Notes: generated by a model not told the origin, from the letters alone. A DNA stretch of 28,006 nucleotides from JBEIFW01 sp044370695 (GCA_044370695.1 JBILVB010000033.1:1-28006), one strand, 5' to 3'; positions 5,997-13,352 are shown, counted from the first letter of the stretch. Numbers and translations: made by a program.

Positions 5997-7487
5997 ATGC
6001 CGCGACTGACGTCGAGCTTCGACGCGGACGATCCGGCGGCGGCCCGGCTGTTGGTGGCACGGGACGATCTCGTCGCCGAGGAACCGGCGGGCGCCGGCGT
6101 GTTCGTCGGGGTCGACGGACCGGTGCGCGACTACCGGCGCACCGTCGAGCGGACATCGGACGGTCGGATCGTGTCCACCGTGACGTATCGGCTCGCGATC
6201 CCGTGGTTCGGCTGGGTGTTCGCACTGCCGCTGCGGCGGGCCCTGCGCCGGCCGCCTCTGCCCGACGGTCGCCGACCGTGGTGGGCCGCCCGGGATCGTC
6301 TCGACGGTCGTCAGGTACGGGTGCTGGGCCTGCTCGCCGCGGCGTCGTTGGTCGTCGGGTACGTGAACACGCTGTTCACCCAGACCGTCGCCCTCGCCGC
6401 CGAGGAGTTCGACGTCGGGGAAGCGGCGCAGGGGGTCGCCGGCACCGTCGTGCGGGCCGGGATCGTGCTCGTGCTGCCGCTGCTGTTCCTCGCCGACCGG
6501 GTCGGCCGGCGGCGGGTGGCGCTCGGCTGCGCCTTCGCTGCGCCGGTGCTGACGGCGCTCGGGGCGCTCGCGCCGTCGTTCTGGGTGCTCACTGCGAGCC
6601 AGACCGTGAGCCGCCCGCTCGGGCTCGCGCTCGACGTGCTGATCGCGGTGATGGCCGCCGAGGAGATGCCGCGCGACAGCCGGGCCTACGCCGTGTCGCT
6701 GTTGTCGATGGCGACCGGTCTCGGCGCCGGGATGGCCGTCGCTGCGTTGCCGCTGGGCGATCTCGGGGTCGGCGGTTGGCGGCTGGTGTACGTGCTCGCC
6801 CTCGTCCTGCTCGTCGTCGTGGCCGATCTCGCCCGCCGCCTCCCCGAGACCACCCGGTTCGTGGAACGGGCGTCACGCTCCCCGATCGACCGCCGCCGGC
6901 TGCTCTTCCTCGCATCGACGGCGTTCCTGGGCAACCTGTTCGTCGCGCCGGCATCGTTCTTCCAGAACCGCTACCTGCAGGACGTGCGTGGGTTCTCGGC
7001 CGGCATGGTCTCGCTGTTCACCCTCGCCACGGCGACGCCCGCCGGGCTCGGCGTGATCGCCGGGGGTCGGCTCGCCGACACCTGGGGTCGGCGGGTCGTG
7101 GGGGTGATCGGCATCACCGGCGGGGTCGGTCTCCTGGTCACGTCGTTCTTCGTCGGCGGTTGGCCGATGTGGGCGTGCGCAGCCGCCGCCGGGGTGTTCG
7201 GCGGTCTCGCCGTGCCGTCGCTCACGGTCTACCGGGCGGAGCTGTTCCCGACGACGGCACGCAGCGGCGGCGGGGGACTGGTGACCGCATCGGCCCTCGT
7301 CGGGGGTGGGATCGGCCTGTTGTGCGTCGGTGCCCTCGTCGACGCCGGGTCGGGGTACGGGCCGGCGATCGGCGCGACGGCGATCGGACAGGCGCTCGTG
7401 ATCGTGTTGCTGCTCACCCGATTCCCCGAGACCGCCCACCGAGAGCTCGAGGAGCTCAACCCGGGCGGAGCACCGTCGTCGCGCTGA
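5997..7487 (+). CDS. MFS transporter with a long cytoplasmic N-terminus
   Basis: A 496-residue major facilitator superfamily protein of the sugar-transporter/general type. About 100 residues precede the first membrane helix, longer than usual, and include an amphipathic segment (PWFGWVFALPLRRAL, ~70-84). Roughly twelve hydrophobic helices follow from ~104. The loop between helices 2 and 3 carries DRVGRRRVAL, and the second half repeats it as GRLADTWGRRVVG, the classical MFS motif A. A tail of ~25 residues ends in the cytoplasm (RFPETAHRELEELN), like sugar-porter family ends. The substrate cannot be read from the sequence. The ATG at 5997 fits the leaderless promoter; an in-frame ATG at 5961 would lie on the murA start and is rejected. 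Confidence 0.9.
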   Translation: MPRLTSSFDADDPAAARLLVARDDLVAEEPAGAGVFVGVDGPVRDYRRTVERTSDGRIVSTVTYRLAIPWFGWVFALPLRRALRRPPLPDGRRPWWAARDRLDGRQVRVLGLLAAASLVVGYVNTLFTQTVALAAEEFDVGEAAQGVAGTVVRAGIVLVLPLLFLADRVGRRRVALGCAFAAPVLTALGALAPSFWVLTASQTVSRPLGLALDVLIAVMAAEEMPRDSRAYAVSLLSMATGLGAGMAVAALPLGDLGVGGWRLVYVLALVLLVVVADLARRLPETTRFVERASRSPIDRRRLLFLASTAFLGNLFVAPASFFQNRYLQDVRGFSAGMVSLFTLATATPAGLGVIAGGRLADTWGRRVVGVIGITGGVGLLVTSFFVGGWPMWACAAAAGVFGGLAVPSLTVYRAELFPTTARSGGGGLVTASALVGGGIGLLCVGALVDAGSGYGPAIGATAIGQALVIVLLLTRFPETAHRELEELNPGGAPSSR

Positions 7488-7506
7488 GCAGGCGGGTTTC
7501 GGTCGG

Positions 7507-7512
7507 TAGCGT
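7507..7512 (+). promoter_or_regulatory. -10 element upstream of the Na+/Ca2+ exchanger-family gene
   Basis: TAGCGT is nine bases before an in-frame GTG (7522) and 51 bases before the ATG at 7564. It would give either a leaderless transcript with 14 extra codons or a ~40-base leader carrying the GGAGG site. Confidence 0.4.
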
Positions 7513-7550
7513 GGGGTCGGCGTGCCGGGAAGACGGGTCGGCAGATCTCC

Positions 7551-7555
7551 GGAGG
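7551..7555 (+). promoter_or_regulatory. Shine-Dalgarno deciding the exchanger start at 7564
   Basis: GGAGG is followed by eight bases and ATG at 7564. This is one of the few clear Shine-Dalgarno sites in the window and favours the shorter product. Confidence 0.7.
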
Positions 7556-7563
7556 CGCGCCCG

Positions 7564-8514
7564 ATGTCCGTGATGGTGCTGTCGTTGGTGCTGGCCGTCG
7601 GCGTCGCGCTCGCCTCCGGCGGCGGTGAGCTGTTCGTGCGCGGGGCCGTCGGCGTGGCCACGGCCCGGCGCATCCCACCTGCGGTGGTCGGCGCCACCGT
7701 CGCCGCCTTCGCGACCTCGAGTCCGGAACTGGCGGTCGGGCTGGTCGCCGCAGCGGGGGGCGACGGTGCCGTCGCGCTGGGGGACGCCACGGGCTCGAAC
7801 CTCGTCAATCTGGGGGTGATCCTCGGGACGGTGGTGGTCGTGCTCACCGTCGAGGCGGCGCGCGACGACGTCCGTCGCGACCTCGTCGCAGCCATGAGCG
7901 TCCTGGTGGCCGTGGCGGCGCTCGGCGCCGACGGCGTTCTCGACCGGGTGGATGCCGTGGCGTTGTTCGCCGGGTTCGGGGTGTGGCTCACCGCGACGAT
8001 CCGCAGTGTCCGCACCTGGCGTTCGGACGGATCGCGCTCGGTCGCCGGCGACGGGGGAGCCGACCCACCGGTGGGCGCACGACCGATCGTCTCGCTGGTC
8101 GCAGGGCTCGCGCTCTTGACCGTCGGGGCGCAGGCCGTCGTGCACGGCGGCGTCGGGATCGGCGAGGCGCTGGGTTGGGACGAGTTCGTGATCGGCGCAG
8201 TGATCGTCGCCGTCGCCACCTCGACACCGGAGATCGCCACCACGATCGTCGCCGTTCGGCGAGGTCACGCCCGTCTCGGGGTTGCAGCGATGGTGGGATC
8301 GAACGTGTTCAACATGTCGGTCGTCGTCGGATCCGCCGGCCTCGTGGCGCCGCTGGCGGTCCCCGTGCGCTCGACACTGCTCGCGCTCGCGTTCGCTGCC
8401 GTGGCGACGGTGCTGGCATGGCCGACCCGGTCGGCTCGGATCCCGCGGTGGCGGGGAGCGGCGCTCGTGGCCGTCTACGCGGCGCACCTCGCGCTCGTGC
8501 TGCTCACCCGCTGA
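7564..8514 (+). CDS. Sodium/calcium exchanger family membrane protein
   Basis: A 316-residue cation antiporter of the CaCA superfamily (YrbG/CAX-like), with ten or so membrane helices arranged as two homologous halves. The first alpha-repeat is GATVAAFATSSPELAVGL (~43-60) followed by GDATGSNLVNLGVILG (~73-88). The second is VIVAVATSTPEIATTIVAV followed by VGSNVFNMSVVVG. The SPE and TPE acidic residues form the ion-binding site in this family. An acidic/polar cytoplasmic loop of ~25 residues joins the halves. The first helix begins directly after the ATG at 7564, supporting that start. The gene follows the MFS gene by 76 bases and may be partly co-transcribed. Whether it moves Ca2+, Na+ or another ion cannot be told from sequence. 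Confidence 0.92.
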   Translation: MSVMVLSLVLAVGVALASGGGELFVRGAVGVATARRIPPAVVGATVAAFATSSPELAVGLVAAAGGDGAVALGDATGSNLVNLGVILGTVVVVLTVEAARDDVRRDLVAAMSVLVAVAALGADGVLDRVDAVALFAGFGVWLTATIRSVRTWRSDGSRSVAGDGGADPPVGARPIVSLVAGLALLTVGAQAVVHGGVGIGEALGWDEFVIGAVIVAVATSTPEIATTIVAVRRGHARLGVAAMVGSNVFNMSVVVGSAGLVAPLAVPVRSTLLALAFAAVATVLAWPTRSARIPRWRGAALVAVYAAHLALVLLTR

Positions 8515-8520
8515 GGGTGA
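8504..8520. terminator. Hairpin in overlapping convergent gene ends
   Basis: TCACCC (8504-8509) and GGGTGA (8515-8520) are perfect arms around five bases. The repeat contains both stop codons of the overlapping convergent exchanger and hydrolase genes. No T tract follows on either strand. Confidence 0.45.
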
Positions 8521-9091
8521 CGCACCAGTCGGCGACGGCCCGTGCCACCCGGTCGTCGGCCCCGGCGAGGTCGTGACGGCCCCTGTCGATCCAGACGTGG
8601 GTCACCGGACCGGGAATCGTCGCGGTCCAGGTCGTGAGTTCGTCGGGCGTGGCGAACGGGTCCCGGGTGCCGTGCACGAACAGGCAGGGCACCGTGAGGT
8701 GGGGCAGGTGGTCGACCCGCAGCCGTTCGGGGCGTCCGGGGGGATGGAGCGGGTAGCCGATCAGCACCAGGCCGGCGGCGGCCATCCCCTCGGCGACGGC
8801 CATCGAGCACATCCGCCCGCCCATCGAGCGTCCGCCCACCACCACACGGTCCGTCCCGACCCCGTGCTCGGCGGCGAAGGCGGTCACCGAATCCCGGACG
8901 CAGGCGAGCAAGACCGGGGCCCGGTCCGGCGCCCGGCGCCCGGCCCGGCGGTAGGGGAAGTCCACCCGGGCGGTGGGCATCGGTGCCACCGCGGCCGCGA
9001 TCGCCCGGAGCGCCGGGTGGTCGGCGTCGGAGCCGGCGCCGGGGAACAGGACCAATCCGGCCGGGCCGCCCGGCCCCCGCCGGGGACTCAT
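8504..9091 (-). CDS. Alpha/beta hydrolase, KANL3/Tex30-like
   Basis: A compact 195-residue alpha/beta hydrolase of the KANL3/Tex30 or dienelactone-hydrolase-like group. The N-terminal strand and oxyanion loop is LVLFPGAGSDADHP (~13-26). The nucleophile elbow is GRSMGG (S89), the acid lies in HGTRDPF (D144) and the base in RGRHDL (H173), giving a complete Ser-Asp-His triad. There is no signal peptide, so it is cytoplasmic. The natural substrate is unknown. It starts ten bases after the J-domain gene's stop, so the two are probably one transcript. Its end overlaps the convergent exchanger gene by 11 bases, within an inverted repeat. Confidence 0.87.
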   Translation of the reverse strand: MSPRRGPGGPAGLVLFPGAGSDADHPALRAIAAAVAPMPTARVDFPYRRAGRRAPDRAPVLLACVRDSVTAFAAEHGVGTDRVVVGGRSMGGRMCSMAVAEGMAAAGLVLIGYPLHPPGRPERLRVDHLPHLTVPCLFVHGTRDPFATPDELTTWTATIPGPVTHVWIDRGRHDLAGADDRVARAVADWCVTLSG

Positions 9092-9101
9092 CGCCGGGTA
9101 C

Positions 9102-9809
9102 TCATCGCCGGGCGAGCAGGATGGCGCGGGCCTCGCCGAGGTCGCCGATCGACCCCGACGCGGTGCTCTCGTCCCCGCCGTGGTCCGGGTGCACCTCCAT
9201 GAGGCGCTGGCGGAACCGGGCCATCACGTCCCGTTTCGACGGCGTGACCGTGCCGGGCGGGAAGCCCAGGATCTCGAGGGCCCAGGTGACCGGGTCGGCG
9301 AAGGCCATCACCGACGACGCACGGGCCCCTCCGACCCCGGCGAGGTAGGCGATGAAGCTCGGACCCACGGGCCCGGTCCAGGCCATCGCCCGGCGCATCG
9401 TCGCGAGCACGGCGCGCCGGGGTTCGGGGCCGAGACGTTCGACCGCATAGACGGCGCCGAGCAACTGCTGCAGCGGGGTGCCGTTACCTTCGAGCTCGAA
9501 CGCGATCGACTCGCCCTGTCCGACGAGGCGATGGGTCGAGCGACCGAGGCCGTGACGGTCCACCTGGTAGCGGTGACGCAGGCGGGGCTGCACGATCCGC
9601 TCGCCCCGGTCGAGCTGGTTGACGAGCCGGACCAGGTCGGGCACCAGGTCGTCGTCGAGCTGGGGCAGGAACCGGGCGACGACGGCACCGATGAGCAGAC
9701 CGCCGAATCCCGGCGGCGGCTCCACCGGCAGCAGCAGGTGACCGAGAGCGATCCGGCGGGTCGGGGCCAGCGGGCGGGAGTGCCACACCTCCAACTCGGC
9801 CAGGAGCAT
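9102..9809 (-). CDS. J-domain protein with a unique N-terminal region
   Basis: A 235-residue protein with a DnaJ-type domain at the very C-terminus. The J region covers ~172-235: WALEILGFPPGTVTPSKRDV, then the FRQRLMEVHPDHGG helix with the invariant HPD (207-209), and GDLGEARAILLARR as the last helix. J domains stimulate the ATPase of Hsp70 (DnaK). The first ~170 residues are not recognised; they contain a moderately hydrophobic stretch (GFGGLLIGAVVARFLPQL, ~34-51) too weak to call a membrane helix. No zinc-finger or client-binding domain is present, so it is a type III J protein, probably with a specific client. The ATG at 9809 is supported by TAGGGT six bases upstream. It is followed closely by the hydrolase gene. 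Confidence 0.85.
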   Translation of the reverse strand: MLLAELEVWHSRPLAPTRRIALGHLLLPVEPPPGFGGLLIGAVVARFLPQLDDDLVPDLVRLVNQLDRGERIVQPRLRHRYQVDRHGLGRSTHRLVGQGESIAFELEGNGTPLQQLLGAVYAVERLGPEPRRAVLATMRRAMAWTGPVGPSFIAYLAGVGGARASSVMAFADPVTWALEILGFPPGTVTPSKRDVMARFRQRLMEVHPDHGGDESTASGSIGDLGEARAILLARR

Positions 9810-9815
9810 CCGGGC

Positions 9816-9821
9816 ACCCTA
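9816..9821 (-). promoter_or_regulatory. -10 element, leaderless-type, for the J-domain gene
   Basis: On the minus strand TAGGGT is followed by six bases and the ATG at 9809. Confidence 0.5.
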
Positions 9822-9836
9822 CTGACCGGGGTGTCG

Positions 9837-9849
9837 GACCGGGCCGGTC
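9837..9849. promoter_or_regulatory. Palindrome at the -35 position of the J-domain promoter
   Basis: GACCGGGCCGGTC has perfect six-base arms around a single base. It ends 15 bases upstream of the -10 at 9816-9821, so it would cover the -35 region and could be an operator. Confidence 0.35.
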
Positions 9850-9880
9850 GGAGACGCAGCGCGTGACGGTCGCCGCCGTG

Positions 9881-9901
9881 GGGCCGGCGAGCGCTCGGCC
9901 C
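9881..9901 (-). terminator. Hairpin directly after the zinc-ribbon gene
   Basis: GGGCCG (9881-9886) and CGGCCC (9896-9901) are perfect arms around nine bases. The stem begins on the last base of the gene's stop codon. No T tract is present. It probably terminates the zinc-ribbon gene before the J-domain promoter. Confidence 0.45.
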
Positions 9902-10725
9902 TAGACGTACGGGCGGAGCCGGGCGCGCAGGGCGGTGGCGAGATCGGCGACCCGTTCGCTGCGCTCGCCGTCGGGCAGGTCGTCGTCGACGAGCACGTCG
10001 GCGATGGCCTCGGCGTCGTCGAGGATCGCCGCCCACGTCCGCCGGTCGAGGCCGTAGGGGGCACGTTCGGGATCGACGGCGTCGAGGACCGCCGCGAGCC
10101 CGGACACGCCGTCGGGGTCGAGGCCGTCGGACTTGAGCCGGTCGGCGGCCAGGAACAGCTCGGAGAGGTGCTCGGCGGTGTCGCCGTCGTCGCCGTCGTC
10201 GGGCGGGAGCTCGTCGGGGTACTCGACGGCGTCGAGGATCGGTTCGACGAGCTCCTCGTCCTCGGCGCGTACGACGAGCACGGCGTCCTCCCAGCGGTGG
10301 GCGATCCCGGCGACCACGATGCGCTCGGTCGCAGCGGCCCGATCGGCGGCCGACCAGGTCGTCAGGTCGTACTCGGTCTGCTCGATGTCGGGGTCGTCGG
10401 CGAGCTGGACCGGGATCGGCGAGATCGGACCGTGTTCGGCCTCGATCGCTTCGAGCACGGCGTCGGCGGCCGCCTCGTGCTCGACGTGGACCACGAGTTC
10501 GGTGCCGACCCATCCGTGCGGGATCTCGGATTCGGCCATCGTCTCGGCGGCGAGCGCCTGGAGTTCCACCGGCCAGCTCTGGAGTTCGTAGACCACCTGG
10601 AGCTCCTCGGGGAGGCGCAGGGGATCGTTGGGGTCGCCGGCGTTCACGAGCGCCACCCCGCACGCCGGGCAGGTGGAGGTCCAGGACGGGTACTCGGTCC
10701 GGCAGGCCGGGCACAGCAGGAGCAT
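9901..10725 (-). CDS. Zinc-ribbon protein with duplicated DUF2007-like domain
   Basis: A 274-residue cytoplasmic protein. A zinc ribbon at the N-terminus has two CPAC knuckles (C5/C8 and C19/C22). Two internal repeats of ~52 residues follow. Residues ~44-96 run from VVYELQSW through ETMAESEIPHGW to LVVHVEHEAAADAVLEAIE, and ~117-168 run from TEYDLTTW through ERIVVAGIAHRW to LVVRAEDEELVEPILDAVE. Their alpha/beta pattern resembles DUF2007, a small domain often called a putative signal-transducing protein. An Asp/Glu-rich spacer (~170-185) leads to a helical C-terminal region (~188-274). The role is unknown. The ATG at 10725 follows TACCGT by eight bases, and the zinc ribbon starts at residue 5, so the longer upstream frame is rejected. 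Confidence 0.83.
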   Translation of the reverse strand: MLLLCPACRTEYPSWTSTCPACGVALVNAGDPNDPLRLPEELQVVYELQSWPVELQALAAETMAESEIPHGWVGTELVVHVEHEAAADAVLEAIEAEHGPISPIPVQLADDPDIEQTEYDLTTWSAADRAAATERIVVAGIAHRWEDAVLVVRAEDEELVEPILDAVEYPDELPPDDGDDGDTAEHLSELFLAADRLKSDGLDPDGVSGLAAVLDAVDPERAPYGLDRRTWAAILDDAEAIADVLVDDDLPDGERSERVADLATALRARLRPYV

Positions 10726-10733
10726 GGTCCGGG

Positions 10734-10739
10734 ACGGTA
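10734..10739 (-). promoter_or_regulatory. -10 element, leaderless-type, for the zinc-ribbon gene
   Basis: On the minus strand TACCGT is followed by eight bases and the ATG at 10725. It lies in the 25-base gap after the acyltransferase fusion gene. Confidence 0.5.
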
Positions 10740-10750
10740 GCGGTGGCGGG

Positions 10751-13312
10751 TCAGCCGGCGGTGGCGGCGTGGACGACGGTACGCATCCCGTCGATGAAGC
10801 GGTATGCCTCGGCGTAACGCTCACCGGTCTCCCAGAGGCCGGTGGGGAGGTGGAGCACTGCGACGAGGTCGTCGTCCTCGGAGTAGGCGAGCATCGTCGT
10901 GCCGCCGGAGTGGCCGATGGCGCTCAGCCGGAGCGACCCGTCCGGCTGGATCGAGCACGGGCAGAACCCCCAGACCGGTCCGAGGAGCGTGTCGGCGTCG
11001 ATCGCGGCGTAGTAGTCCGGCCAGAGTGCGTCGGGGACCACGGCCCGGTCCCGGAGGTGCACCGCCCCCCAGCGCAGGAGGTCGTCGGCGTCGGTGACGA
11101 TCCCGCTCGTCGCGAAGTTCGGCTCGTTCACGGTGGGCTCGAGGTGCATCGTCGTCGACATGCCGAGGGTGCGCAGCAGCTCGCCGAGCAGGTCGTCGTA
11201 GGACCGGCCGGTCACCTGTTCGAGGAGGAAGCCGAGGACGAGGTAGTTGCTCGAGGAGTACTCGTGGCGGGAACCGGGGGCGAACAGCAACGGCTGGGCG
11301 ACCGACAGGCGCAGTGCAGCGATCGGGGTGACGACGACGTCGTCGCGATAGCCGGGGGCCTCGCGGTAGTTGACCAGGCCGCTCGAGTGGTCGAGCAGTT
11401 GGCGCACGGTGAGGTCGGTGTTCGGAAAACCCGGCAGGGCATCGAGGGGCGGAAGCGGCGCGTCGAGCGCGAGACGACCGGCCGAAACCTGCCGCATCAC
11501 CAGGGCACTGGTGAAGGTCTTGGTGATGGAGTTGATGTCGAACGTCGAACTCGACGACAGCGGGCGATCGTCGAGATCGGTGCCGACCGCACCCACCCAT
11601 TGGAACTGTCCGGGCCGCAACAGGCCCAGCGACGCCCCGGGGAGCTCGAGGGATTCGACCCACGCGGCGAGGGCGTCGTCCAAGGAGCGGGCGAGCACCC
11701 CGCCCGCGGTCGGCGCCAGCACGGCGTCGGCGGCGAGCGCCGGCAGCGAGGCCGGGTTCGGTCCGGAGGGCGTCGGAGCCGCCGTCGGGGCGGGGTTCGA
11801 CGCCGCGATGCCCGTCGTGAGCGCGCCCGTGGTGCCGGCGCCGGTGGTGACCGCGGCGGTGGTGACGACGGCGGGGGCGCGGCCAGCGACCGTACGGGCC
11901 ACCGTGCTGGCCGACGTGGCGAAGCTCGGCGTCGGCGGTTGTTGGGAGGGAGCAGGGGGCCTGCGCCGGGCCGCGCTCGTCGCCACTGCGGGCTCGGGAG
12001 CGACCGAGACGTCGCCGGCCGTGGTCGCTCGCGCCGCGGTGTCGGCAGCCGTGGCGGTGGTGGCGGCCGTGGCGGCAGTGGCGAGGGTGCTCAGCCGTTC
12101 GGGGATCGTGACGGCGTACCCGGCGATCACGAGTGCCGCGATCCCGGCGGCCCCGACCACGACCGGGGGCCGGCGGGCTTGCGCCGTGGCGGCCCGTCCC
12201 GCCGGCCAGAGCTGGGGGCGGCGCCGGCCGGCGACGTCCTCGATCCAGCCGAAGCAGAGCACGGCGGTCGTGGTCGTCGTCGCCACGAGGGCGAGCACGA
12301 GCAGATCGAACAGGATCTCCGACAGTCCGGGATCGGTGACCCGCCACAGCAACTGGTACGCCGTGATGATCGTGGCCGAGTGCCACAGGTAGATCGTCAG
12401 CGACCGTTGGTTCACGACGGCGACGACCCGGCCCAGCCGCGGTCGGGACGGCAGCCCGGCCAGCCAGCCCCGGGCCACGAACGCGAGACACAACCACGCG
12501 CCGCCGACGAACAGGTGGGCGGGGTGCGAGTTGTTGACGACGTAGTCCGGCACCGGCTGGCTCAGCACCCACCAGGCGGCGGTCCCGCCGCAGAGCACGG
12601 CGAGGTTGCACCACAGCCGTCGGCTCACCCCGTCGAGCACGCCGTCCCGATGGGCGACACCGAGCATGGCGAACCCTCCGTAGAGGGCGAAGTCACCGAG
12701 CAGCCACGGCAGGCGCGTCGCGCCGGCGGGCAGCCAGGACGGATCGCGACCGACGACGTCGAGCACCACCACGGTCAGGATCGGCACCACGATCGACGCC
12801 CGGCGGAAGCGGCGCGCGAAGGCGACCAGCACGGGTGCGGCCAGCAGCACCCAGACCATCGCTCGCAGGTACCACAGCGGGTCGGCGAGCCACCCGGCCT
12901 GCCACTGCGAGCCGGCCGGGTCGGCGAGCGGGACGAGCCACCAGATCATCCGCGACCACGGCACCACCGTGTCGGGACCGCTCAGGAACACGTCGGCGGC
13001 GACCATGACGCCCACGGCGAACAGGCCGAAGGCCCAGAACGGGATCAGGAGCCGGCGCATCCGGTCGCGAACGGTGGCGCCGGCGCCCTTGCGGTCGATC
13101 GACTGGGCCAACAAGCTCCCGGTGACGAAGAACATCGCCGGCACCGCCGACACGACGTAGGTGATCGCGGCGTAGCCGAAGGCGTGCCACAGCACCACCC
13201 GCAGGATCGAGATCGCCCGCACCGTGTCGAGGAACCCGTCGCGACCCGCGCTGCCACCCGGTCGCGCCCCGGCGCCGTGTGCGCCGGTCCGAGGAGAGGT
13301 CAACGCCGTCAT
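10751..13312 (-). CDS. Acyltransferase-3 fused to an extracytoplasmic serine hydrolase
   Basis: An 853-residue membrane protein with two enzyme modules. Residues ~26-401 form an acyltransferase-3 (AT3) domain with about ten helices; helix 1 carries the R-X10-H signature (R32, H43) used by AT3 enzymes to move acyl groups onto surface glycans or lipids. A last helix (~384-401) leads to a long Ala/Thr/Pro linker (~402-535). Residues ~540-853 are a beta-lactamase/DD-peptidase-fold domain with S595-I-T-K598, a YSS motif (685-687, where YSN or YAN is usual) and HSGG (801-804) in the KTG position, as in the R61-type HTG. Topology would place this domain outside the membrane. AT3 fused to SGNH hydrolases is well known; fusion to a penicillin-binding-like hydrolase is less familiar to me. 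The ATG at 13312 follows CATAGT by six bases. A likely role is O-acylation or de-acylation of an envelope polymer. Confidence 0.9.
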   Translation of the reverse strand: MTALTSPRTGAHGAGARPGGSAGRDGFLDTVRAISILRVVLWHAFGYAAITYVVSAVPAMFFVTGSLLAQSIDRKGAGATVRDRMRRLLIPFWAFGLFAVGVMVAADVFLSGPDTVVPWSRMIWWLVPLADPAGSQWQAGWLADPLWYLRAMVWVLLAAPVLVAFARRFRRASIVVPILTVVVLDVVGRDPSWLPAGATRLPWLLGDFALYGGFAMLGVAHRDGVLDGVSRRLWCNLAVLCGGTAAWWVLSQPVPDYVVNNSHPAHLFVGGAWLCLAFVARGWLAGLPSRPRLGRVVAVVNQRSLTIYLWHSATIITAYQLLWRVTDPGLSEILFDLLVLALVATTTTTAVLCFGWIEDVAGRRRPQLWPAGRAATAQARRPPVVVGAAGIAALVIAGYAVTIPERLSTLATAATAATTATAADTAARATTAGDVSVAPEPAVATSAARRRPPAPSQQPPTPSFATSASTVARTVAGRAPAVVTTAAVTTGAGTTGALTTGIAASNPAPTAAPTPSGPNPASLPALAADAVLAPTAGGVLARSLDDALAAWVESLELPGASLGLLRPGQFQWVGAVGTDLDDRPLSSSSTFDINSITKTFTSALVMRQVSAGRLALDAPLPPLDALPGFPNTDLTVRQLLDHSSGLVNYREAPGYRDDVVVTPIAALRLSVAQPLLFAPGSRHEYSSSNYLVLGFLLEQVTGRSYDDLLGELLRTLGMSTTMHLEPTVNEPNFATSGIVTDADDLLRWGAVHLRDRAVVPDALWPDYYAAIDADTLLGPVWGFCPCSIQPDGSLRLSAIGHSGGTTMLAYSEDDDLVAVLHLPTGLWETGERYAEAYRFIDGMRTVVHAATAG

Positions 13313-13318
13313 GACAGC

Positions 13319-13324
13319 ACTATG
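13319..13324 (-). promoter_or_regulatory. -10 element for the acyltransferase fusion gene
   Basis: On the minus strand CATAGT is followed by six bases and the ATG at 13312. The first base departs from TANNNT, and an imperfect 11-base tandem repeat lies just upstream, which could mean activator dependence. Confidence 0.4.
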
Positions 13325-13330
13325 GATCGG

Positions 13331-13352
13331 CAACCTGTGAGCAACCCGTGAG
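13331..13352. promoter_or_regulatory. Tandem 11-bp direct repeat upstream of the acyltransferase fusion
   Basis: CAACCTGTGAG (13331-13341) is followed without a gap by CAACCCGTGAG (13342-13352), ten of eleven bases identical. The pair begins six bases upstream of the -10 and covers the -35 region. Tandem repeats of one helical turn are typical of OmpR/PhoB-type response regulator sites. The identity of any regulator is unknown. Confidence 0.4.

Noticed and set aside
5258..7573. A 771-codon plus-strand open frame
   Set aside because: It is antisense to murA and then out of frame with the MFS gene. Only the frames with recognisable enzyme and transporter motifs are real.
6873..8243. A 456-codon minus-strand open frame
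   Set aside because: Thr/Pro/Ser-rich shadow opposite the MFS and exchanger genes, both of which show clear membrane motifs.
10628..13351. A 907-codon open frame on the plus strand
   Set aside because: It lies opposite the acyltransferase/hydrolase fusion and the zinc-ribbon gene. Its product is Gly/Arg/Pro/Asp-rich with no domain, as expected from high-GC antisense frames.
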